A stretch of DNA of 64,000 bases from Fragilaria radians (Eukaryota > Bacillariophyta > Fragilariophyceae > Fragilariales > Fragilariaceae). The DNA lies in assembly GCA_900642245.1 (NCBI GenBank), contig CAAAJI010000034.1, forward strand, positions 232,716 to 296,715, written 5' to 3'. The notes under the pieces were generated by a model. The model was given only the letters and a program-made list of their open reading frames with translations, made no database searches and was not told where the DNA came from. The first letter of the stretch is position 1. Each line of letters opens with the position of its first letter. A program made the translations under genes and the position numbers. Shown here one piece after another: positions 45,867 through 57,558 of this stretch.

Positions 45867-47157
45867 TCCGAGTTTCAAAACGTTGCGATCGTATGATAAA
45901 TGAAAACTTTCAGTGCGTTGGAAACAGCTGCGAAACGAATGATGCGCCTGAAGTAAAAAGTGAAATCACACTGCAGGAAACCGAAATTGCTGGTACAAAA
46001 ATTCGTAGCATTATAATGACATAAACTAAAGGTTCATTTGTCGTACGTTTCGGTGTACGTGGTTTTATTTTACCAATCAAATTCTCACTAAAACAGGTAC
46101 GTTTCTAATATACGAAATAAGGTTACAGGATACCAATGACATCTTTCCCAATGCGGCCTACGTCAGGTTGACAAAATGTGGACTTTAGGCAAAGAACTAA
46201 GCCATCCGCATGTAAGTTATATGCTTGGGAAAGTGCTTTCAAAACTTGATTAATGTAAAATCAGGTCTTAATAATGCTGTTCCCATCTATTGGATTCCAT
46301 TAACATTCAAGAAGGGAGATATTGTAGTTACTGAGGGTGTGCTCCTTGTTTAAAAGTATTTTACTTCATATATTATAGGAAGACTTTTGAGATCAATTAC
46401 AAACTTAATTCTCGGGATATTTTAGTTGGTCCAACAAGCACTAAAAATATCCATATAAAAAAATTTGCAATGATCATAAACATTGTTTTCCATCGACAAT
46501 GTAAAGATGATTTAACAAAATGTATTCAAAACGAAAAAATCTTTCAACAGGATGATAATTCTCAGATAGAAGACATGGTATGATGTACTTGATGACAGAA
46601 AGGCTACAATGCCTGCTTAATTTCCTTACAAATTTCGTATTTTAATCATGGGGTTATAATCGTCTGACTACTAGGCCTCACCATCAAAGTTTAAATTTGC
46701 TTCGCTACTCTAGCATATTGTAGAGAAAGTATTTAAATTTCATGATTCATATTTTTGCTTTCAATTAATGTTTCCAAAATGGCCTATATTTTTGTTCATG
46801 GCATTTTTAAGAGCCTAGCCTACAGTGTCGTAGCCAATGCATCACGCAACTGAATCCTTGACGTCAGAGTCTCGAAGGTCCTTATGGCAAAATATTATAA
46901 TTATGTCATGTATATGATAGCTGAAACACTTTTTCATGCTGGGGATACATGTGAAAATACCATCAAGGTTTTAGGGGATACATGTGAAAATACCATCAAT
47001 GTTTTAGCTCTAATCAAAACTTGCTTTTCTGTGTCTACTGCAGACCGTGATACAGTATTTTTTAACTTTCCTGCTTTCGAATCTGTCAATATAACTTACG
47101 ATGCGAACACCTTTTTGAAGCCTTCATTTTCTTTGTCAATAGCTCTGTATTGACACA
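45867..47157. other. Intergenic, contains a 33-bp tandem duplication
   Basis: AT-rich divergent promoter region. 46941-46973 is repeated at 46974-47006 with one mismatch and in frame with an 89-codon open frame (46884-47153) that stops 4 bases before the start codon of the next gene. That frame has no known motif and may be chance or an upstream ORF. Confidence 0.5.
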
Positions 47158-47754
47158 ATGTTTCACAAGACAATATGCGTGGCGATGAGTTCCCGATTAA
47201 TTACAGTCAATTATTCTCGGTGTCATCGGGGAATAAACATGGGGCGTTTTTCGGTAATGAAGTTTACATCCAACGAATCACCTTCGTCAAATAAACCATC
47301 ATGGACACAACCAAAAACCGAAACCGTTAGTGGCAAAGATTACTTTCAAGAGGAAGACGATGAATATGAACAGGAAGGTGAGAATGAAGAAAATGTATCA
47401 AAAGAAATTAATCTCAACAGTGTGACAGACTACGACGACGAAGACGCAGGAAATAATTATGATTTAAAACCAGACAGCGACGAAGATAATATGAATTTTA
47501 AAAAAGTTCACATGCCCTCTGATTTAGGGAAAGGAAAAGTAGTAAAGTGGTATGCATCAGTCGGTGATATTATCAAGTACGATGACGTTTTAGTCGATAT
47601 CGAAACGAATGACTTTGTCATGGGAATGAGTCACGATGACTTTGAATCCATGACAATGCACAAGATATCAGTACCTGCATTGCAGATCGTGGAGCCGGGG
47701 GATGTTTTATGCATTCTTCGTCGTGAAGGCAAAGAAGAAGTGGTTGAAAAATAA
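47158..47754 (+). CDS. Lipoyl/biotinyl-like domain protein lacking the acceptor lysine
   Basis: Single exon, 198 residues. The first ~40 residues are rich in Arg, Ser and hydrophobics without acids, as in a mitochondrial targeting peptide. Residues 60-115 are strongly acidic (EEDDEYEQEGENEEN and similar). Residues about 118-190 form a single-hybrid lipoyl-type fold: VHMPSDLGKGKVVKWYASVG, then DVLVDIETNDFVMGMS, then PALQIVEPGDVLCILRR. In E2 and H-protein lipoyl domains the turn reads ETDKA with lysine as the lipoylation site; here it reads ETNDF, so no lysine is available. It is probably a structural or regulatory paralogue rather than a carrier. Targeting is inferred only from composition. 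Confidence 0.75.
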   Translation: MFHKTICVAMSSRLITVNYSRCHRGINMGRFSVMKFTSNESPSSNKPSWTQPKTETVSGKDYFQEEDDEYEQEGENEENVSKEINLNSVTDYDDEDAGNNYDLKPDSDEDNMNFKKVHMPSDLGKGKVVKWYASVGDIIKYDDVLVDIETNDFVMGMSHDDFESMTMHKISVPALQIVEPGDVLCILRREGKEEVVEK

Positions 47755-48654
47755 GAAACAAGCCACTCCAAAACCAAGTGAATATTCTACTAAACCCTAG
47801 AGAAGGTAAAGATGAAACCAGGGTTTACAAAAAAACTTTCTAAAGCCTTTCTGCATTCTCCTTCGTTTAAATTGTTTCCTAAGCGGCAATTGCTTTTCGC
47901 ATCTTATATGCAAAATGCTAATCTTCGTTCAATTGGTGCAGTAGCAAAAATGAATTTTCTCAGAATTTGATATTTAATCATTGACAGCTTCTCATTATCC
48001 ACAATTTATCAAACCTTACAATGGCGCTACCATGATAAGCTTCTTTTTTATTGCACCCCTTACATTGGGAAAATGCCATGATTTTTATTCTTATTCTCAT
48101 CGTGTGTATAACGGAAATGCTCTGTGCTGAATAAAAAACATTTAAATTTAAGAAACATGAGTAAATGGGCCACCTAAACAAGAAAATACCTTAAAGCTAA
48201 GTTATATCCGTTTTAATCATCTATCTTAGCATTCAATTGATATTATCAATCTTAGCAATAAATCAATTGAAAATATGCTTTTTCAAAATCCTTGGCTTGT
48301 CTAAATCTACTTGCAGCAACTTGCAATTATATGAAATCGAATGATTGAATCTTCACACTAACTTACTGTAACTTTTATACAATGCTTTGGACAGTACAGA
48401 ACATTCCGGGACATTTTGACCTTTAAAAATAGTACGAAGAGCACTAGTAGTGATTTTCAATACTCGATTGTATCTTTGTCGCTTTGGGCTTAACGGTTGC
48501 TTGCAACTCAGCCTTCAAAGGGCATCAGAGCAAACTCCATCTTTTCTCACACGTCGTCCCGGTCTCCTTAGGGATTTACGATTGAAAAAGGAGTGAAACA
48601 GTCTAAAAGCAATACAATATTTATAACTTGTAAACAGTTGGAGGAACGACGGTT
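47755..48654. other. Intergenic, Sec6 promoter side
   Basis: AT-rich, no gene seen. Confidence 0.4.
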
Positions 48655-51600
48655 ATGGCATCGATTGATGACTCATCTTCACATGGAGTAACTTCTTTGT
48701 CAGGTTCTCGTCATAACACTGGTGGGAATGAAGACAACAAGTACAATGATGCAACAAAGTCGTCTCGCAAGCAGAATGCTCTCAAGCCCGTTGCATCATC
48801 AGTACGAGCTTCGGTTCAGCCTTTTGCGACGCGATTGTTTGGGAATGATGCCGCCACCAATGACGTAGATGAAGGAGAGAAGAAAAAATCCAAGAATAAG
48901 CAAATTGCACAATGGCCTTATGATGATTATCATGAAATTCAAAATCGTTACTATCAAGTTGTTGATAACGCAAAACTAGAAGATGAGGCAACACCTAGTT
49001 ACGTACATCGACCTCAAGATATGCCGGATATTCCAACTGCTGTTCAAGGTTTGCCACTTCCTGAATTCGCCATGACAGCCGAAGATAGGGCCATCGGTAT
49101 TGTTAGTACATGGATTTTTGATGCTGGCTTGATAGATGAGCTTTTACTCGAGGCACCTATCCAACAAGCGGATGCCGAATACGACGAAGATGGTCGGAAG
49201 ACTTCATCTGGAGGCAGTACACAGAAAATGGACAAGGAAATCGCGAAGTTACGTGAACAGACAGCTAGAGACCTAGCACTCATAAACAGTCGCTTAAACG
49301 ATGGAGTTGCTGCCAGTGGATCTGAAGTGCAAGAGCTTGTAAATGCGGTTGAAGCCACCAAGTCAGACTTGACTAGACTTCGACAATTGACAACATATAT
49401 TTCCAATGGTGGAAACTTGGAACATAAACATTCATTCTTGTTGACAAATCATCCAAAGCTTAAAACCGCAATCAATTCTCGAAGAAATCTAGCACGTTGC
49501 TTTCGTGAATTGGACTTCTTTTCACAAATTCCATCTACTTGCGATCGCATGCGCGAGCAATTAAACTCATGTGAATGGACAGACCATGAATGGACAACGA
49601 TTCGAGATGTCTGTCGAGAGCATGTGGAATTGCAAATTTTTTTGGTAGAAGCGGAAGCTGGAATGAAAGCCCGGATGGATCTAGAAGGAGAACTAGAAAC
49701 GACGTCATACGATCATCGTGGGAGGGCCATCCAAGGATTACGAAAAATGGGAAATTCCTTTCGATATGCCCCTTCAGGAAACAATCATGATTCTGTTGAC
49801 AGATTCTTAAACGAGCATGTAAAAAATGTTTGGGAAGTTGGTGATGAAATTCGCCTTCGTGTTTTAAGTGGAGTTGGATCTGCATTGGACCTAGCACGCC
49901 AAGATCCTGCTGGGATGGTGGCTTTGATCGAAGCCGTAGAAGTATACGAATCCGCTGCTGATGAATATCGAAGGGTGCATGGTGGAGTTGATCCAACCCG
50001 TACACAAATTAACAATTCCAAACAGAAGCATATGAACAGCATTTCCGATATGCGTCGTGCAGCATTGGAACATATTGCAGATGATTTTCAAGCCCGTGGA
50101 GAGGAAGTCTTCAATAGCATGATTCAAAAGGTAAAAGAAGACAATACAGATCCTTATGCTGATTTAGCTCCTGCCGAATTCAATGCAGTGTTACGTGCGG
50201 CACAAAGCCTTACTTATCAAATTGAGCTTGTGAGACAACACATGACACCATGTTTCCCTCCATTCTGGAACGTCGATACTTTGTGGATGACTTGCGTCGC
50301 TGCTGTTTGTTCCGAGCATATCATGCATCATATCGGTGGACAAAAAGGGGATAACTTGTCGTATATGACTGTGACTCAGCTTCTAGATCTCGTTGCCTGG
50401 ATTGAGTCATTTAGGGAAAAGGTTGAGGAGTCATTTCCCAATTTGATTCAATTCAATACTCGATCAGAATCAAAGACAAATTTCATCTCTATGAAGGAGC
50501 TTATGAAAGGAAAAGAAATTGATATGAAATCCGCCAAAGAAAATTTGTCGTGGGTGACCAATGTTTTATGGGATGTTCATCGCCTTGCTCAGGATCAGTT
50601 TATTCTGAGAACTCAGGACCAAACTCAACAATGGTTAGAAAACGTTTACAGGTACGTGACACAATGATGTATTTGATAGTTATTCGAAAACAATTATACA
50701 CAGTAATTAACAGTTGTATATTTCCGCTTCAAAGCGCGAATCACGCCAAGTCTCAGACTGGTGATGGACATCTCACTACGTCTTTGCCTGAAGATGTATT
50801 TGCTCTCGCTGGAGTCCAACTCCGCACAATTCGAGAGCGCTTAACGAAGAAGTCAAGCGTATTGGTCGATGCTGTCACCATTGTTTTCATGTCCATGCAG
50901 CAAAAGCAACGCAACTCTAGGAATGGTTTTCTTAAAGATCTGGAGACTTGCTGCGCTGCTGCAAACGATTTTGTTCGAATGACAGACCAATGCGACGAAA
51001 TAGTTGAAGAATTATTGGAAAATACAGATCTTCCATCACAGGATCAGCAAACTGTGCAAGAGGTTGCTAACGAATTGATGCGTCAGTACACGAACGATGC
51101 TATGTTTGCGGCACAAAGCATTCACAAGTATATATTCGAACCTATCGAGGAAGACTTAGGAACACGTATATTTAGTGAAAGTTGGGAAAATGATTCAAGC
51201 AATGAAGCCGCATTAACGATTGTGAAAACAATCGAAGATTTCATGACTGACATTGAAGAATGGATGGAAGAAGTAATGGTTCGAAAGCTTGTCGATGGTT
51301 TAGTGCGTGCATCCATCAACTTTTATCTCAAGCATTTGATTCTCAAGGCTGAAAAGACTGCGAAAAAAGAGTCATCTTTTTTAGACAAGGATAAAGCGAT
51401 GACCAGGATCAATGGAGATATATCTCACATTAGAAACTTTTTCCAAGGGATGACAGATTCCTTTCCCGCATTACAACGAGTCATCAACTCTGAGTTTGAA
51501 ATAATGACCAACATCTTTGCAATTTTATATTTGGCTGCCAATGACGGTGACGATCCTCAAGATCATTTTCCAAGTATACAGAAAGCAATCAAGAATGTCG

Positions 51601-51920
51601 ATGTATGTCGCTTTTTGATTGGAGATCTCTATCATCTGGTGGCTCCGGACAAGGAGCGAGGAATATACGAAGTGTTCGAGGCCCATGAAGATCAACTTCG
51701 TGCCTTTGAGATAAATGAAGCCTATATCGATGAACAATTTGTTGATGAAACACTGCAGCTCAACAAAATTGTCATGAAGGTGATTGGAGAGAGCAAGAGA
51801 AAGCGTCCCATGAAAGGTGAAACTTTGAAGGCGATGGAAAAGACGTTTGGAAATTGGGGCTGGATTGCTGGAGGTGCCGCCGGAGAAACTGCAGAAGAAG
51901 AAAATGTTACGCATGACTAA
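48655..51920 (+). CDS. SEC6: Exocyst complex subunit Sec6 (EXOC3-like)
   Basis: Two exons (48655-50651 and 50735-51920; 83-bp GT-AG intron, phase 2) give 1,060 residues, longer than the usual ~750-800 because of a low-complexity N-terminus (about 90 residues) and inserts. After a helical/coiled region (about 170-330), the Sec6 pattern appears in CFPPFWNVDTLW, TVTQLLDLVAWIESFREKV and, in exon 2, RIFSESWENDSSNEAALTIV followed by TIEDFMTDIEEWM. Sec6 belongs to the exocyst, which tethers secretory vesicles at the plasma membrane. The short ORFs on the opposite strand are shadows. Family assignment rests on scattered motifs, so it is a little less certain than for the enzymes. Confidence 0.82.
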
Positions 51921-54342
51921 TGGCTTGGGAGGAAATAGTATTTGCCACTTAAAATTTTAATATCTTTTGTCCACTAACAGCGTTTTCAAAGATTTGCAGT
52001 GCGTAAGGCTGCAACAACATTTTCATCATGCCAACTAGAAAAAGTGATTAAAGGAGATCCCAGGAAGCATTTTTTCTCTATTGACAGAATTGGCTTGAAT
52101 CCTTATAATAAATGATAAGTGATTACATGTTCCTGATTAGTATCCACAATGCTCACATTTTGGTTGTTTCCTTTTGACTTCACTAATACTCCTAGAATAT
52201 CTTGTTTAGGAATATTATAGTATAATGTGAATTCTGCATATAGCAATTACGTTTACAACCAACATTAATTGGATCTAAGATTATGAAAGTTAAAATGGGT
52301 CCAATTGGGTCGAATGAACTGTTAAAAATTGTAAACCATTTCCCTTGTGTCTTTCTCAACCTTCAATTTCTTTTGGGACATATTCAAGTACACTAATCAT
52401 TAAATACGTGGAGAGAAAAAAAACATATAAGGCTATTCTATGGTCAAGTTATATCCAAATCAACATAACAATTGACGACTTAATTAATTGTTTGGTAAAG
52501 ACAACTTTTCACTTCTTTTGTCTTTCCTTAATTGCACAGCAGCGTCTTCACTAAAATTCCCTGAGGTATACAATCATGAATTCCATAAAAAGGTGTGACA
52601 GCTTCCCTTGAGCAAAGGCTAACCTTGAATTTATGGTCTCGTTGAAGTAAAGGACAAAGAGATGGTTTTGATATATGTGAAAACAAAAGGATACACTTCT
52701 TCACTCTGCTTCTATTGCCTTACTAAAAGGCAGTCTCTGATTTTCTCAAATACACTTCTTGAAATTCGTTACGATGCGAGTTTAGACTAAACAAGGATAG
52801 GCACATTCCATATCATTATCTTCCTAAAGTTCTGCTTGAAAAAGGTATTAACTAAGTTGACATGGAAACTGTGCCAAGATTTAGAGACAAGAAAGGGTAA
52901 ACACAATCCTGATTGTTGAACACACGTTAGTTTCACTGATTATTGTAGATTGCCGCGTTCAATATGGCCCGCCTTTACGTGGCATGAATTTAACACCAAT
53001 ATTCATCACGACATGTAGTCCTACTCCACACCTAATGGTATTGAAGCCTAATGGGACTCATCATTAATGCTACTTAAATGTGATCCTTGCACTCGATCAA
53101 AGCTGGGTCTCGTTTCCTGTTGATTAATTTTTGACATGAATGCAATCACATTTTGAACTTATTCATAATTTTCAAAGCTAGTAGTATATGCGTTTTGCGG
53201 AGCTGAATGCTGATCTCTTGTATACTTATCTGCTAGACAATGGACAAACAGTCTTAGTTAGCACATAAGAAGGGATGATTACTCTGAAATCTAATCAATG
53301 AGGATTGACTTCATTTTTCCTTTATAAAATATCAAGCATTTTTCAGTTCACTCTTATCCATCCGTTCAGCTTTGACAATTATTTGGTCGTAGGTAGAAAG
53401 CATCCGCGACAAGACGAGTAACACAATTTTGGCAAAATCACCTTGGCACAAAATACTTTAATCAAGTTATACTCATTCCGTTTACAAGATTTGACAACAA
53501 GATTTGGACCCAAGATTCAAATATAGAAAAAGTTTAATAAGATTATATATGGTGAACATTACGACTTATGATTCTTGTGTGTCTTACTGGATGCTAAGCT
53601 GATCAAAATTTGAGTCATTTTTCACCTTGTTACTTCAGGACGGCCTTAAAAGCATAACATGCTTATTGCACTAAACAATAATCTGCTATTGAACAGAGTT
53701 TACTAGAACGAAGCTTAGTGCTAAGAGATTCGATAATTTTAGTTGCTTTTGCGTATGCATTGGTGGATTCCATAATGCAGATGATACAGAGACCTGGTAG
53801 GTTTTGTCCTAATCCATAGTAGAAACAAGTCAACCTAGACGAGAAGTAAATTCTATGTTCAAGAAATGAAGATGCAATTCAATTATGTATCGGAAAGGAG
53901 AAACCTTACTTCCGCGTACGTGAAACATTATTGAGCGTTATACTTTTAATGGACACCTGCGCCTTTTGCAAAGAAGTATCAGTTAACTACTTTCTGAAAG
54001 TAAAGCTTTATATTCACTAGCTTTCAAACAGATTTTTAGCCTTCTTACATCATCATAGTCCCTTTAATGTCACAAATTTTGATGTGACCAAGCTTTTACT
54101 GACTGCTATACCCCTTCCACCGCTGCTTTGCAATTCCTCACATTGAACCTACTTTAATTTGCCCTTACCGTCAACCATTTTTTTTCCACGGTAACTTACT
54201 GTAAAATATAGCAAATTATATACTAGTTTACAGTAGGTAGTAGTAATGTAACTCAAGAATGAAAATGAATGCTTCTCTAATGCCGTATTGACGAAGATAT
54301 AAAGTTGCAAAGGAACTCTTACATGCAGAAGGATAATTTGAT
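51921..54342. other. Intergenic, no gene seen
   Basis: About 2.4 kb of AT-rich sequence between two convergent genes. No open frame with recognisable motifs on either strand, and no repeat shared with the rest of the window was noticed. Confidence 0.45.
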
Positions 54343-55095
54343 TTAAATGAGTGATTCATGTGCGGAGTGCGCTTGGCATACTAGGAATCCTGCGTATGCA
54401 CCAAATAAATGCCATAGTCCATGATTAATACAGTAAGGCATTCCTGCTTCCCAAACCCAAGACAATCCAAGGAACAACAGTGCCAATCCTGACATGATGA
54501 ATGCTTCTGGAGAATAAGAAGCGGGATCCATGGATAAGTACAGAATTCCTGTTCCCACGCACGGCAGTGCAATAAGATAATCAATTGTTAATACCAAACG
54601 GACTAAAGAAGCATCTTTTGGGTTCGCTAGTTGATTGTAGTGGTAGGTAAAGCTGGCAACAGACGCAAGTTCACTGATACTCCCTAAGAAAACATCACCA
54701 CTTCGCCAACATGCTAGGCCCATAACCATGTATGCCAAATTTGTCGCCAAAAAGGCTTGTCCTAACAAAGTTTTCTCCGATTCAGGAGAACAATCAGCAT
54801 AAGTTAACGCATATCCACCTGTAGCCTCGTTCAAGACTTTTGCCACGGGAAATAGAATGGTTGATAGGAGACCTGATGAAGAAGATAGTAGTGCATTTTG
54901 TTCTTCATCCGTATCATTTTCAAACATGAAAAGCTTTTGTGAGTCCCCTGCGTTTCGAGTGAGACTGTGTTGTCTATTGGTACACGTTCTTCCCGCTCTA
55001 TAGAGAGAGACTTTAGGGGAGGTCAAAGCATTCGTAATGCTTAAAGATTGCAAAGCAAACATGAAAAGCACAAAAATCTTAGAGTTACTGAACAT
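54343..55095 (-). CDS. CREST-like multi-pass membrane protein
   Basis: Single exon, 250 residues from ATG 55095 (MFSNSKIFVLF). This start is preferred over one 22 codons upstream because it puts a signal peptide (FVLFMFALQSLSITNALTS) at the very N-terminus. The C-terminal ~160 residues have about six or seven hydrophobic segments. They place SVASFTYHYNQL, VRLVLTIDYLIALP and NHGLWHLFGAYAG in the order S-x3-H, D, HxxxH expected for CREST-superfamily membrane proteins (alkaline ceramidase, PAQR, TMEM8/myomaker types), where these residues coordinate zinc. Catalytic activity is an inference from motif spacing. The signal peptide points to the secretory route, possibly the plastid. Confidence 0.65.
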   Translation of the reverse strand: MFSNSKIFVLFMFALQSLSITNALTSPKVSLYRAGRTCTNRQHSLTRNAGDSQKLFMFENDTDEEQNALLSSSSGLLSTILFPVAKVLNEATGGYALTYADCSPESEKTLLGQAFLATNLAYMVMGLACWRSGDVFLGSISELASVASFTYHYNQLANPKDASLVRLVLTIDYLIALPCVGTGILYLSMDPASYSPEAFIMSGLALLFLGLSWVWEAGMPYCINHGLWHLFGAYAGFLVCQAHSAHESLI

Positions 55096-57558
55096 TGCAA
55101 TTTTTGTGTTTGCAAAGAAAATATATGGTGTTACGATGAAAGAAATAATGATTGCTGGCACAAAAATGCAAAACGTCAGAACAACACGTTCTCCGACATA
55201 GATCCGAAACGTACTAAAACTTTAACCGTCAAGGACAAAATAGCAATCGCAATGCTAATCATGAAAACCAAAATTCGATTATTATCAATTTTCTTTTCCT
55301 AGAGAATATGACAACCAAATGTTGACCGCTTATTTTTTATGAAACTTTTATATCAAGAATGAATTGGTGAAAAGGAAAAAAATTGATCATTCAGGCTAGA
55401 GAAATTACATAAATTCAGTCCCTACTTGTCAGCTATATGCCTTCGCTGCCTAATGAGATAGGCTATTCTAAGCTTGCCATCCTACACTTGAGACAATTAA
55501 GTTAATCTTCATGAATCATAAGTACTTTTCAATTAACTGGCCATGTTCTTGAGATTATAGAAATTGAAAATAGTGTCGTTAACGTTTTGTAGACTGGTGT
55601 ATGACCTGTCGGTAAATAACCTTATTGAAGTTTACTTTTCAGAAGAAGGATGATGGCAAATCTTTTGTCCCTCAAGTATTACTTTGAGATTTGCTTGGAG
55701 TTTCCAAGGATTGAATTCCTTTCTACATACAAAGTATGCTTGGTGTTCAAGCCCACTTGCGATAACGAACACGTTTTTCTGAGAAGTATTTTCCAAGCAT
55801 TCTTGAGTGCTATTAGAATATTATTTTATCGTACTACTGGCAACACTGAGAACGCCATTCATGGTGTTTTCAAATATATCTGCATTGGCTCTAAATCTCC
55901 AAGAAGGTTATAATGATTCAGAACGTTTGACTGGTCAGTATGTACTATAATGCCTCAAAACGCGAGCAGTTCCCGTAGGTGCAGTAACATAATGTGTGAA
56001 ATAATGGGCATGCTTATTTCTTTAGTTACTTGTTACGCGAGTAAATGCCCATCTCTTCTGTTACAACCATGTTTTCCAGAACTATAGACATATCCTTTGA
56101 ATTTCGATGGTCATTGGAGTACTTCTATTTATATCATAGCTTAATTTCTTTTCTATATTATTGTTTATGAAAACGTCGTAATGGATAGGTCTGCTTTAAA
56201 TATGGTATATGCTATATTAATCAAAGTGATTTGAATAACAAAGAAGCATAATACGGCTTTGTTTCATCCTTCAAAATCAATGAGGTTTCTCGACACTAGA
56301 TGACAATACTCTCTAGAAGTTTACCTCTCTAAAGCAGTTGTTGACTTTGCCAACTGTACACGTTTACCATGTCTTGCAACTGATAACTTTTTTACTTGGT
56401 TTGGGATTGAGATTATTCTTCAGAATCCTTCTTCCTTTCAATGTAAGGATACATGCCAGATGGTGTTGCTTCACTTGCTGCAAAGTCTCTGTTGGTAAGA
56501 TCTAAGACAATTACCTCTTTTTCCTATACGCATAATTAATCTTCATGCTTTGTGTATACCCTCTCCGTTTTGCATTGATTAGATCATCGTTATGGATCAG
56601 TCAAATCATTCAGGAAATTTGATGACTGCAAAATGGCAGATGATTGCTTCCTTTTTCTTAACAGTCTCGATGTAAAAGCAGTATAAAACGTCTTAAAATT
56701 TTCATCGCTTCAGGTTGAGCTTTTCATCTCAGTACAGCCAAGTGTAGAGAAAATAGCAGATTTTAAACAAGTCTTTTAATGTAGTTCTAATTCAAAACGA
56801 AAGTTTGATTCTATGTAATTTTCTTTTGCATTCACCTTCTCTACATAGTCTTGTTTGACATACGACACATTCTCTTTTGTATAAAATGAACAATTTGATG
56901 TGATGTGTCATAATTGACATATCATCTCGACTGTGACGACCAAAGAAATTACTTCTGGCACAGGTACCGAAGCCTAATTTTAATTTCAAATAGTCAATTT
57001 TCACGATGATGTAGCATGGCATATTATGGATACAAGCAAGAAGATTTTAAATGTTGTAGTGTAATAGAGTTCCAGATTAAGTTCAATTTTATAAGAAACA
57101 GATTTAAAATGGTTTGAACAATGTTTCAATTCATGCATCGGCACCTGAACTATCATTGCTTAAATGCTTCGAGTCTCATCATTTCAGTTTTATATAATCA
57201 ACTTCACTTTTAGCACCTTTTACTTGACACCTTATTTTATACCATTGATCGTGTATTCGATCATCGTTTCAGTGCCAAACAATCAATCTCAAACAATCTG
57301 AACCCTTATGATTTAATTAGATGCTTGAACTATGAATTATGCCCGCAATTGACTTTCGCATTCTCAACAAAAGTTTGTGAATTTCTTTCCAATTTGCAAT
57401 CAATTTCGTTCTTCAACAAATCAATCCTCTGAAAAATCATTTCGTCTGGCCTACACACGAATTTTACTAAGACCAACCATCTTTCATAGCAATAATTATA
57501 TTCGAAATAGTCCCACTTTTCTGAACATATTTTTATTTTTTCGCGGGCGACCACCACA
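55096..57558. other. Intergenic, divergent promoters, no other gene seen
   Basis: About 2.4 kb between divergent genes. Open frames (for example 55650-55913 plus, 57330-57704 minus) lack motifs and overlap the promoter or 5' end of the next gene. AT-rich throughout. Confidence 0.4.

Noticed and set aside
49044..50127. Minus-strand open frames within Sec6
   Set aside because: Antisense shadows of a strongly supported gene.
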